A DNA stretch of 64,000 nucleotides, from assembly GCA_015654535.1 (NCBI GenBank), contig JAATGU010000094.1, forward strand, positions 27,223 to 91,222, read 5' to 3'. Positions within the stretch are counted from its first letter, which is position 1. Each line of letters starts with the position of its first letter. The position numbers were made by a program, and so were the translations under genes. The notes under the pieces are model-generated. The model made no database searches. It saw only the letters and a list, made by a program, of their open reading frames with translations, and was not told where the DNA came from. Of this stretch, positions 1 through 8,658 are shown in pieces. Source of the stretch: Bacteroidales bacterium. Lineage in GTDB: Bacteria; Bacteroidota; Bacteroidia; Bacteroidales; Bacteroidaceae.

Positions 1-226
1 GGGTTTCCACCAACTGAACGGCAGTTTCATAATCTTCCGCAGAGACTAAAACTCTCATCCCACCCGGGCCCAAATTAATAGACATAGATGGTGCCAAGCT
101 CCCAAAGTTATCATCTTTCAATGCTGCCTGAATGCCTGCACTTTCCAATAATCCTTTGACTAATTCAGCCTCCCAAGGAGTTCCGGTAAAAACCTCCACT
201 ATCGGAGTATTCTGATCTTCTTTCAT
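1..226 (-). CDS. DUF2007-like small protein, 3' end outside the window
   Basis: Reverse-strand translation MKEDQNTPIVEVFTGTPWEAELVKGLLESAGIQAALKDDN... parallels the neighbouring ORF MKTDRGQLIDVFTGSPWEVELVKSLLQAANVQTLVSD. Confidence 0.75.
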   Translation of the reverse strand, partial: MKEDQNTPIVEVFTGTPWEAELVKGLLESAGIQAALKDDNFGSLAPSMSINLGPGGMRVLVSAEDYETAVQLVET

Positions 227-317
227 AATTATTTCTTTTAAAGGTTTATCGTTACCTAACAAAGATAACAATTAAAAAGTAAAATGTGTTGCGAAAGAAA
301 ACTTCTTTTTATGTTTA

Positions 318-503
318 TCAAATACGGCTACTCAAAATCTTTACCGCAGTAGAATAACTTTCTTGCGGAACAGAAATACTCATTTCTCCTTTATCACTCA
401 CTAATGTTTGAACGTTAGCTGCTTGCAATAAGCTTTTTACTAACTCTACTTCCCAAGGAGAACCTGTAAAAACATCAATCAATTGACCTCTATCTGTTTT
501 CAT
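318..503 (-). CDS. DUF2007-like small protein (tandem paralogue)
   Basis: MKTDRGQLIDVFTGSPWEVELVKSLLQAANVQTLVSDKGEMSISVPQESYSTAVKILSSRI; internal ATG preferred over the 545 start by alignment to the paralogue. Confidence 0.75.
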   Translation of the reverse strand: MKTDRGQLIDVFTGSPWEVELVKSLLQAANVQTLVSDKGEMSISVPQESYSTAVKILSSRI

Positions 504-638
504 TGAATATATTTTTAATGTGATAAGTTGGGCAAATATAAACATAAAAAAGAAGTTTTCACAATAGAGAGAACCTTTTTAACTGATTATTTTATGCAAT
601 CGTTCTAAACAGAATTTAGCAAATTACTAGTTCCTTCA

Positions 639-1262
639 CTATCTTTTACTTAGTGCCCAGTCTATCCATTCCTTCCCCCAAGTAGGGATAATCGTTGCAG
701 TGCTCTCTCCTGCAAAAAGAGTAGTGGCTTTTTCTACTTCTTTATGGAAGTTTTCGTAATGCTGATTCATAAATTTAGCCATGTCGTTTTTAAATAAGGC
801 CGATAGTATAATTGCCCTTGGATTATTGGGATTCAACTCTATTGCCTTCGCATAATCAGCGGTGATCTCCCCGTAATACCTTGGACCGTTGGTTTGCGGA
901 TCGGAAGCGATCAGCGCATAAAGTCTGTACCCTTTCAAAGTATAAACTTCCGAAAGATCCGCCCCTGCCCTGTCGGATAGCTTCTTTAGATAATTCTGCG
1001 CATCATTAAGATATCGCATCTTTTCTTCTTTTAAAGGAAGTCTGAACGACAGTTGAACATCGGTGTAAGCCAGATAATAATCCGCCAACCACTCCTGAGG
1101 ATGGTTGATACTTACTCTTTCCAATTGATTCCGAACTTGAATAAATTCCAGCACTGATTTTGCGTTGTTCACCATTGCCACCACTGAATCCAACTCTTGT
1201 GCCGAGACAAAGAGTGGTAATAAGAATAACATCACACACAAAGAAACTTTCATTGTTTTCAT
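639..1262 (-). CDS. secreted TPR-like hypothetical protein
   Basis: Signal peptide MKTMKVSLCVMLFLLPLFVSAQ; helical repeat-like body (YAKAIELNPNNPRAIILSALF). Confidence 0.6.
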   Translation of the reverse strand: MKTMKVSLCVMLFLLPLFVSAQELDSVVAMVNNAKSVLEFIQVRNQLERVSINHPQEWLADYYLAYTDVQLSFRLPLKEEKMRYLNDAQNYLKKLSDRAGADLSEVYTLKGYRLYALIASDPQTNGPRYYGEITADYAKAIELNPNNPRAIILSALFKNDMAKFMNQHYENFHKEVEKATTLFAGESTATIIPTWGKEWIDWALSKR

Positions 1263-1288
1263 TTTGATTAAGTTTTAAACTATAAATA

Positions 1289-3439
1289 TTAAAAATTTGA
1301 AACGTCATAAGCTGTCTTCCCACTTAGTGTGATAAAGACTCCGATATAAAAGGAATGATCACTGGTGGGAATTACAGGGGTTACCCTGTAACCACCCGGA
1401 CTACTCGTATCTTTGGCATACGTATAGTTATAGACATTCTGCCGCCCTAATAAATTAGTAGCCGAAGCATAAACAATGACCCTCTTGCTGGCCAAATATG
1501 TAAGACTCATATCCAAACTATTGTAGCATCCAGTGGTGGAATTCATAATTCCTTCTTTTGCCGGGTCATGATAAGGTCGGCCACTGGCAAAACGATTGGT
1601 TATCCCCCAAATGCTTTTCAACGATGGGATCGTATATTTTAGAGAGAAAGTAGCGTTGTGTTTGGTTGAAAATTGAGGGACGGTTAGTTCAGTGTATTCC
1701 TGATATTTCCTTTTAGAGAGATTAAAGGAATAGTCCAGCATATATTCCACGTTCTTTAAAAAGGTACGATCATTGAAAAACACATCCATCCCTTTACTAT
1801 ATCCATATCCATCTGAAGTTAAGACGTTTGATTCCTGACGAGCCAAGTCACTGTATTTCTTGTAGTAAGCTTCTATCCGATAGACTTTATCCTTCTTTTC
1901 ATAATACGCTCCTCCGATATAATGGATGCAATTTTCCGGAAGAAGTCTTTTGTTGAGTTGAAGATATTTGTTTTCAGGAAGTTGAGTATACTTTCCCACG
2001 ATTCCGGAAAAGTGAATCCCGTTGAGGTTGTAGACCAGCGCCACTCTGGGAGCGTAATTCCATGAACTGTTAATGCTGGTATATTCTCCTCTTGAAGAAA
2101 GTTCCGCATTCAGATTACCCGTCAGGTTTAAGCTGGCGGTGGCAAACAAAGCACTGATGGTGTGATTAATTATTCCACTCTGGTTACTTGTTGTATCAGC
2201 ATAAGACGTTCGGTCATGGCGGAAAAAGTTTTCCGCACCGATGTTTAGTTTCAGGAAATTCGTAAAACGTTTGGTCATCTTTGTTTTTAAATGCACTTCC
2301 CATTCCTTGTCCCGATAAGAATCTCCAAAGATCAAGGCATCATCTATGTGTTGATTTCTAAAAGAGAATGCCCCACCGGCAAAGAGTTTGTAACCAGAGT
2401 CCGTTGTTTTTTGAGCCGTGGAGTTCAAGTAAAAGTTATCTTCCTTCAGGTCGAAATCCCGCGTTGTATGATCTTCTAAAGAAGGCAGTCTCTGAGTTAA
2501 GGTAGTTCTGTCATATCCAATATAAGTTTTATAAACCGTGTTCTCATTCGGATTAAAGCGAAGCTGACTACCTCCGGAAAACTTTTGATAAGGATTGAGC
2601 CAATCTATTCTATCGGGAATCACTGAATGGTAAGGGCCCAAATTTTTATAATCAAGGTCCAGGGACAGAGAACTTTTGGCAAATGCCTTTGTACCTCCTC
2701 CACCCAAACCGACCAAAGATGGATTTATTCCAATCTTAGTAATCGGGCTACGATCCTTTGTTGTCAATGGCAAAACACTTGACAGTCCTTGCGCATACTC
2801 GGATGAATAGCCTCCCGTGGAGAAATTTATTCCTTCAAACATAAATGGAGAATAGCGTCCCCGTACCGGTTCATTTTCTCCCGAAGTGGTGTAAGGAGAG
2901 AGTACATGCATATCGTCTATATAAGTTTGAGCCTCATCACTATCTCCTCCCCTGACATAGAGTTTCCCGCTTTCACCTACCATCTGCACTCCGGGAAGCG
3001 TTTGAAGTGAACGGTATAAATCACCGCTGGAACCAGCTGTGGTGACAATATCCACGGGAGACATGCCTCCCCACTGGCTATTCCCCTTCAGTTGAAAGTT
3101 GCCCGCTGTGATTACCACATCATCCAATGCAACATTATCAAGCTTCATTTTAATGGATAAAGAAGTAGCTGGCCTCTTCTCAGGAAGTATAATCGTATAC
3201 TCAGCGTAGCCAAGCATTAGCACACAAAGTACAAGGTCTCCTTTCTGATTGGAGGTAAAATTGAAATGCCCGTTGGCATCACTGCTGGTTCCCGCTGTAC
3301 TTCCTTTAATAAAAATATTGGCGTATGCCATCGGTTTGGATTGTTCATCCAATACCAATCCTTCGATGGTTCGCTGCTGTGCAAAACCGCTCATTACTCC
3401 TGCTAATAAAAGTATAAAAAAAATTGTTATCCGTCTCAT
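1289..3439 (-). CDS. TonB-dependent receptor with N-terminal carboxypeptidase-like domain
   Basis: IEGLVLDEQSKPMAYANIFIKGSTAGTSSDANGHFNF (CarboxypepD_reg-like), plug-like LYRSLQTLPGVQMVGESGKLYVRGGDSDEAQTYIDDM, beta-barrel C-terminus; no SusD partner adjacent. Confidence 0.85.
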   Translation of the reverse strand: MRRITIFFILLLAGVMSGFAQQRTIEGLVLDEQSKPMAYANIFIKGSTAGTSSDANGHFNFTSNQKGDLVLCVLMLGYAEYTIILPEKRPATSLSIKMKLDNVALDDVVITAGNFQLKGNSQWGGMSPVDIVTTAGSSGDLYRSLQTLPGVQMVGESGKLYVRGGDSDEAQTYIDDMHVLSPYTTSGENEPVRGRYSPFMFEGINFSTGGYSSEYAQGLSSVLPLTTKDRSPITKIGINPSLVGLGGGGTKAFAKSSLSLDLDYKNLGPYHSVIPDRIDWLNPYQKFSGGSQLRFNPNENTVYKTYIGYDRTTLTQRLPSLEDHTTRDFDLKEDNFYLNSTAQKTTDSGYKLFAGGAFSFRNQHIDDALIFGDSYRDKEWEVHLKTKMTKRFTNFLKLNIGAENFFRHDRTSYADTTSNQSGIINHTISALFATASLNLTGNLNAELSSRGEYTSINSSWNYAPRVALVYNLNGIHFSGIVGKYTQLPENKYLQLNKRLLPENCIHYIGGAYYEKKDKVYRIEAYYKKYSDLARQESNVLTSDGYGYSKGMDVFFNDRTFLKNVEYMLDYSFNLSKRKYQEYTELTVPQFSTKHNATFSLKYTIPSLKSIWGITNRFASGRPYHDPAKEGIMNSTTGCYNSLDMSLTYLASKRVIVYASATNLLGRQNVYNYTYAKDTSSPGGYRVTPVIPTSDHSFYIGVFITLSGKTAYDVSNF

Positions 3440-3583
3440 CTGTTTCTACTTTAAAATTTTCATGCAGCAAACATAGATGAAAAGGATAATACGGAAAAAT
3501 AAGTGGGATATATAGCCTAACTATGTGATAGATGAGGTTTCAGAAGGGATGAATGGTATAGATCCGGGACGAATGACTTAAAT

Positions 3584-4459
3584 TTATTTGTTTGAAACCG
3601 TATTTATGCGATCTTTCACTTCTTTTGAGTAAGCTCGTGAAACGGGTATTTCATCTTCAATATTCTTAAGAAGCAAATGATATCCCTGAGAATTCCCTTC
3701 AACCTGACGAATCACATTTATGTTTACCAGGAAGGCTCGATGGCAACGAAGAATAAAAGGAAACTCATATAGAAGCTCTTCCATCTGCTTAATGGTGGAA
3801 CGCAAAACTTTCCTTTTTATCTGACCGTTCTCACTATAACAGATATTCACGTAATTGCCATTCGCTTCCATAAAGAGTAGCTCGTTAATATCAAGTTCCA
3901 CAGAATCTTTGCTATTCCCTTCCAAAGAAATCAACTGATTTGAATGAGCAACAGTGCGGGAAAGATCAAGATGATTATTCATTTCCATTGCAGCTTTCAG
4001 ATTATTGGCCAGCAACCTGTTTTGCCGTATAATCAGAAAAAAAGTAATCGGAAATATCGCGATTAAAAAGGTAGTGGTCAAACAAGAAAGAAGGAAAAGG
4101 ATACTTACCTTTAAAGAAAAAAGCCACAAAGCATAGAGACTATTTCCTAAAGAAATCAGAAAAACAGTCTGGGAAATACTGAGCGCTTCTTTACCAAGTG
4201 TCCAATTACTTTCTTTGTAGTAATTTCTCCAAATAGCAGGGAAAATATAGAATTTCACCGAAAGGCAGACAGTCGTAACAAACATATATCCCAATAAAAT
4301 AAGCAACTTATGGTTGCGTATAGAGCTAATTCCGAAAGGTTGAAAAGTCCCCAATAAAAAAAAGACAAGAAATGAAGCAATGAGAATCATTTCCCATGAT
4401 TTTATTATCTGACGGGGATAAGGTTGCTTTAAATACTTTATTAATCGGTTCTGCATCAT
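3584..4459 (-). CDS. membrane-anchored LytTR-family transcriptional regulator
   Basis: Four predicted TM segments, then LytTR-like ELLFMEANGNYVNICYSENGQIKRKVLRSTIKQMEELLYEFPFILRCHRAFLVNINVI. Confidence 0.85.
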   Translation of the reverse strand: MMQNRLIKYLKQPYPRQIIKSWEMILIASFLVFFLLGTFQPFGISSIRNHKLLILLGYMFVTTVCLSVKFYIFPAIWRNYYKESNWTLGKEALSISQTVFLISLGNSLYALWLFSLKVSILFLLSCLTTTFLIAIFPITFFLIIRQNRLLANNLKAAMEMNNHLDLSRTVAHSNQLISLEGNSKDSVELDINELLFMEANGNYVNICYSENGQIKRKVLRSTIKQMEELLYEFPFILRCHRAFLVNINVIRQVEGNSQGYHLLLKNIEDEIPVSRAYSKEVKDRINTVSNK

Positions 4460-4689
4460 ACTTTCTTTATCGCTGCAAATATAAATAATTTATTTATGGA
4501 AAACAGACTATAAAATATTTATCTGAGCAACAAAACAAAAAAGCGCGACTCCATCCGTCACTCGTCACCTTTAAGAATCAACTCTTTGATTATTAATATC
4601 TTATTGAGTGATGGCAGCCATTTATCCTACACTTTATCTATCACGAAAAAAATCATCATACACCTTTTCTTGGGAGATATCCGCCTATC

Positions 4690-4777
4690 TTTGTACAAAA
4701 TAATACATTCTTTTGTACAAGATAAATATATATTTTGTACAGAAGAATGCATTCTTTTGTACAGGAATGATGTGATA
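4690..4777. repeat. four direct TTTGTACA iterons at exact 22-bp period
   Basis: TTTGTACA at 4690, 4712, 4734 and 4756; unit 1 tttgtacaaaataatacattct and unit 3 tttgtacagaagaatgcattct are most alike. Confidence 0.9.
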
Positions 4778-4931
4778 TGTAATGAGGCATGAGAACTTTA
4801 TAAAGCATAAAAAAAAATATTATCAAATTTTTCTCCTTTTTCTAAAATATTTTTTTGAATTATTTGTCTCCATAAATAGAGAGCAGTCTCATAAAATAAT
4901 CGAAAATAAAGATTTGTAACGCTTAAAGGAG

Positions 4932-5216
4932 ATGAATATAGTTTATATAAGTTTAGGAATTGTATCTTTGATATTGTTTTTCAGCGTATTATATAGACAT
5001 AAAAATGCGAGAAACAATATTATACATATAGTTGAAAGCAATTGTGTCGGATGTCAATGTTGTCTGAAAAGATGCCATCACCAAGTATTGGATGTGGTAA
5101 GCGATAAAACCGGGAAGCATATAGTGGTGAAATATCCCGATAGATGTTCTGGTTGCGGAGATTGCCTTTGGGGGTGCAAGTATAATGCCCTTGAATTGGT
5201 TGAGCGGACAAAATAA
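4932..5216 (+). CDS. membrane-anchored 2x[4Fe-4S] ferredoxin-like protein
   Basis: N-terminal TM then CVGCQCCLKRCHH and CSGCGDCLWGCKYNAL cysteine motifs. Confidence 0.85.
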   Translation: MNIVYISLGIVSLILFFSVLYRHKNARNNIIHIVESNCVGCQCCLKRCHHQVLDVVSDKTGKHIVVKYPDRCSGCGDCLWGCKYNALELVERTK

Positions 5217-5244
5217 AACAATACTATTTAAAAATCAAAAGAAT

Positions 5245-5436
5245 ATGAATTGCTTGAAGTGTTCCCGCATTATCGAGAATTGTAGTATTTACGGCGATGT
5301 ACATCGTATGTTTAACATGCTGAACATTCCTCCGCAAGAACAGATTGTATTATGGAGCATGGCAAATAAAAAAATTGACTGTAAAAGGTTTAGAGCCATC
5401 GTATTTTCTCTTGCTAAAAATGAACAAGAGAAGTAA
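5245..5436 (+). CDS. small CxxC hypothetical protein
   Basis: MNCLKCSRIIENCSIYGDVHRMFNMLNIPPQEQIVLWSMANKKIDCKRFRAIVFSLAKNEQEK; follows the ferredoxin closely. Confidence 0.5.
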   Translation: MNCLKCSRIIENCSIYGDVHRMFNMLNIPPQEQIVLWSMANKKIDCKRFRAIVFSLAKNEQEK

Positions 5437-5555
5437 TTATTATCCAATATTTTACGTAATGAATGAAAATATTATAGAAATCTGTATATGGATTTTGTTC
5501 ATCATAGCAAACTTAATGTGTCATTTTGAAAGTAATCAATTAAAATTAAATAAAT

Positions 5556-5903
5556 ATGAAAATGCAGATTATTAAACATGGATTTTTAGCTTTGGCAATA
5601 GTGACCGGCTTTAGTGCAATCGTTATGTTTTTGTGGAATATTCTTATTCCTAATATTTTTGGGCTTGCAGTCATTAATTTTTGGCAGGCTTTAGGACTAC
5701 TTGCCCTTGCACGTCTGCTTTTTGGTGGTATTGGCGGTAAATTTTGGATGGGTGCAGGAATGCATTCACTTCACAGCCCTATCCATGAAAAATGGATGAA
5801 AATGACACCTGAAGAACGCAAAGATTTTATTCAGCGTAGGCATCATATGCATAGTTTTGGATACGATTTTTTCAATACCGACAAACCAGAGAAAGAATCA
5901 TAA
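5556..5903 (+). CDS. two-TM protein with His/Met-rich cytosolic or periplasmic tail
   Basis: Two hydrophobic segments, then MGAGMHSLHSPIHEKWMKMTPEERKDFIQRRHHMHSFGYDFF; one base separates its stop from the sigma factor start. Confidence 0.7.
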   Translation: MKMQIIKHGFLALAIVTGFSAIVMFLWNILIPNIFGLAVINFWQALGLLALARLLFGGIGGKFWMGAGMHSLHSPIHEKWMKMTPEERKDFIQRRHHMHSFGYDFFNTDKPEKES

Positions 5904-5904
5904 C

Positions 5905-6480
5905 ATGACAACTGAACCAACGCGAAAAAATCTCAATGAACTGATTGTAGAGTTTCAACCACAATTGAAATCGTTTATCCACAAACGGGTGGCGAATAGA
6001 GAAGATGTGGAAGATATTCTGCAAGACGTTTTTTATCAGTTGGTGAAAACTGTCAACAACACAATGAATCCGATTGAGCATGTATCGGCATGGTTGTATA
6101 AGGTCGCGCGGAATACAATTATCAACACAGGTATCAGGAAAAGGGAGGATGAATTGCCCGTTTATCGCGATGATGAAAATGACAGCGAAGTGTTGAAAGA
6201 TTTTTCCGAAATTTTGTTCCACGATGAGGCGACTGCACCTTCGTCCGAAACGGAATATCTGCGTTCACTGGTTTGGATTGAATTAGAGAATGCTCTTTCC
6301 GAATTGCCTATTGAGCAGCGTGAGATATTTGAGTTGACAGAATTAGACGGCATTTCGGTAAAAGAAATTTCCGAGACAACCGGAATTGCCGTCAATACCT
6401 TGCTATCTCGAAAACATTACGCGGTATTACACCTTCGCAAGCGATTGATAGGATTATATATAGATATTTTACATGAATAA
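5905..6480 (+). CDS. ECF-type RNA polymerase sigma factor
   Basis: Region 2 (FIHKRVANREDVEDILQDVFYQLVKTV...AWLYKVARNTIIN) and region 4 (ALSELPIEQREIFELTELDGISVKEISETTGIAVNTLLSRKHYAVLHLRKRL); ATG at 5905. Confidence 0.9.
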   Translation: MTTEPTRKNLNELIVEFQPQLKSFIHKRVANREDVEDILQDVFYQLVKTVNNTMNPIEHVSAWLYKVARNTIINTGIRKREDELPVYRDDENDSEVLKDFSEILFHDEATAPSSETEYLRSLVWIELENALSELPIEQREIFELTELDGISVKEISETTGIAVNTLLSRKHYAVLHLRKRLIGLYIDILHE

Positions 6481-6732
6481 CAATAAAATATTCCGGTAGC
6501 ATTGTACTAGCTGGAAAGTAATACATCCGTTCATAAAAGGTCTGGTTTTTTCAGGCATTTGTTCGGTGGTGGAAAGAGCACATCGATAAAAGGCAGTCCT
6601 TAATCGCAAATAATTATATACGAATAGATAAAAGATACTGTTTCAAAAGCTATAGCTCCTCAAATAAAAAATCAAAAAAACATTTTTCATATTATTCAAT
6701 AACCTCTGTTTTTTGTTTTTTCTTATTAATTA

Positions 6733-6830
6733 ATATGATTATCCGCAATATGTCCTAAGATTAAGCCACAATCCTAAATCCTTCGAAATTATTTCACCAA
6801 TGCTTTAAGAGTCATTGCGGATAATCATAT
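6733..6830. repeat. 17-bp perfect inverted repeat with 64-bp spacer
   Basis: atatgattatccgcaat (6733-6749) and attgcggataatcatat (6814-6830). Confidence 0.85.
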
Positions 6831-7162
6831 ATTTTAAATTATTTTTTCCAAAAGATTTTGTCACCTGAGAATCTGCAGGATATCGTATCCGGATAACCTT
6901 ATTATAATGCCCTCCAATCATCAAAATGTCTAAAAAAAATTCGACGCTCATCAATTTTTTTTGTTTTGTTGGCAGACAGCTTTAAAATGCGTTGAATATC
7001 CTTCTGGCTGTTGAAGATCCTTACTGGTACTGAATATAAAGAGGATTGGCATTAAACCTTCGTATGCTTCTTCAGTCTAAAAAAAGCATAAATTGCATAT
7101 CTTCCATTTAAACAATCTATTTATTTATAATCTTCCTTTTAAGAAGGAACAATTTTAGTATC

Positions 7163-8419
7163 ATGAAAAAAAGTATTTTATTTTTTGCCGTTATAATCTA
7201 TGCCGGTTTACTTTCTGCACAACAAATCGCATTCCCAGGTGCCGATGGTTTTGGGAAACATGCTATCGGAGGTCGTGGAGGATCCGTTTACCACGTTACA
7301 AACCTGAATGATTCTGGTGCCGGTTCTTTCCGGGATGCCGTAAGCCAACCGAAACGAACAGTCATATTTGATGTAAGCGGCGTAATAAAGATTCAAAGTA
7401 AGTTGTCTGTTTCTTCCTTTATTACTATTGCCGGACAAACTGCACCGGGAGATGGTATTGTGGTATATGGCGACGGAATATCCATGACCGGGGCTACCGA
7501 TGTAGTTATACGCTATATCCGTTTTCGCGGAAGTGTTAGTATGGGGAAAGGTGTCTGTACAGTTTCTTCCGATAATACGAAAGATGTCATTTTTGACCAT
7601 GTATCCATTGAATGGGGACGTTGGGACAATTTCCACATCAAGGACAGCAAGGATATAACTGTTCAGTATTGTCTGTTGGGGGAAGGAATCAATCCTCAAA
7701 TGTTTGGTGCCCTGCTTGAAAATCCAACCAATTTGACGATACACCATTGCCTTTGGGTAGACAATCAAAGTCGGAATCCAAAAGCAAAAGCCGGAATTGA
7801 AATTATAAACGATATTATTTATAATTGGGGTAGCAACGGTTTAGTAGGCGGACATTCAGCAGCTCTGCATCACCAGGATATTATCAATAATTATTTTATT
7901 GCCGGTCCTAACTCCGGTAATGCATTTATTGGCATGTTCACAGCCACGGATCATGTGTATCAAAAAGGGAACATGGTGGATATGGATAAAGATGGAGTTT
8001 TAAACGGTCGGTTGGTAACGGATGAAGACTTCTTAAATACCGGTGCTACTCTGGAGACAAAAACCCAGAATTCGTCCTTATCCCTATCAAGCATTGAACA
8101 ACCTGAAGTTGCGTATAAAAACGTATTGTCACAAGCAGGTGCTTCCTTGCATCGGGATGAAATAGATACCCGTTTGGTAGGTTATGTGAAATCACTGGGC
8201 AAGGAAGGCAAGGTGATTAAAGCGGAAACAGAAGTAGGTGGACAAAAAGAATATAAAAGTGCAAAAGCTTTAAAAGATACCGATGGGGATGGAATTCCAG
8301 ATAGTTGGGAGTCAAAACATCATTTAAATTCTAAAGATCCAGCCGACGCTAACAAGGTTAATAAAGATGGATATACGAATCTGGAAGAATACTTAAACGA
8401 TTTGGTTATCCAAAAATAA
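7163..8419 (+). CDS. secreted pectate lyase-like protein (PL1-type)
   Basis: Signal peptide; AFPGADGFGKHAIGGRGGSVYHVTNLNDSGAGSFRDAV, parallel beta-helix pattern, IIYNWGSNGLVGG; C-terminal DTDGDGIPDSWE. Confidence 0.85.
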   Translation: MKKSILFFAVIIYAGLLSAQQIAFPGADGFGKHAIGGRGGSVYHVTNLNDSGAGSFRDAVSQPKRTVIFDVSGVIKIQSKLSVSSFITIAGQTAPGDGIVVYGDGISMTGATDVVIRYIRFRGSVSMGKGVCTVSSDNTKDVIFDHVSIEWGRWDNFHIKDSKDITVQYCLLGEGINPQMFGALLENPTNLTIHHCLWVDNQSRNPKAKAGIEIINDIIYNWGSNGLVGGHSAALHHQDIINNYFIAGPNSGNAFIGMFTATDHVYQKGNMVDMDKDGVLNGRLVTDEDFLNTGATLETKTQNSSLSLSSIEQPEVAYKNVLSQAGASLHRDEIDTRLVGYVKSLGKEGKVIKAETEVGGQKEYKSAKALKDTDGDGIPDSWESKHHLNSKDPADANKVNKDGYTNLEEYLNDLVIQK

Positions 8420-8658
8420 TCCGTACCGTTAAAATAGATCTTGAAAAAAAATTCCAGAATTTTCGTTCTTTCTGTGAGATAGTACTTAACGGTATAGTTT
8501 ATTTACGTATCCGTTCAAGTTTGAAAAACACTGACATCTTTAAGATAGAATTCAAGTATTAAAAAACACATAAAAAATATCAATTAAGTTAATGAATCAA
8601 ATCCTGTAAAGAGTTTACTTTGAACTATTATCTAATAAAATTATAAAATTCCATTAAA

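Noticed and set aside
4690-4777. Possible CRISPR array
   Set aside because: Repeat unit of 8 bp with 14-bp spacers is far too short, and no cas genes are present.
4586-4792. 68-aa plus-strand ORF
   Set aside because: Overlaps the 22-bp iteron array and reads through its repeats (FVQDKYIFCTEECILLYR); no recognisable domain.
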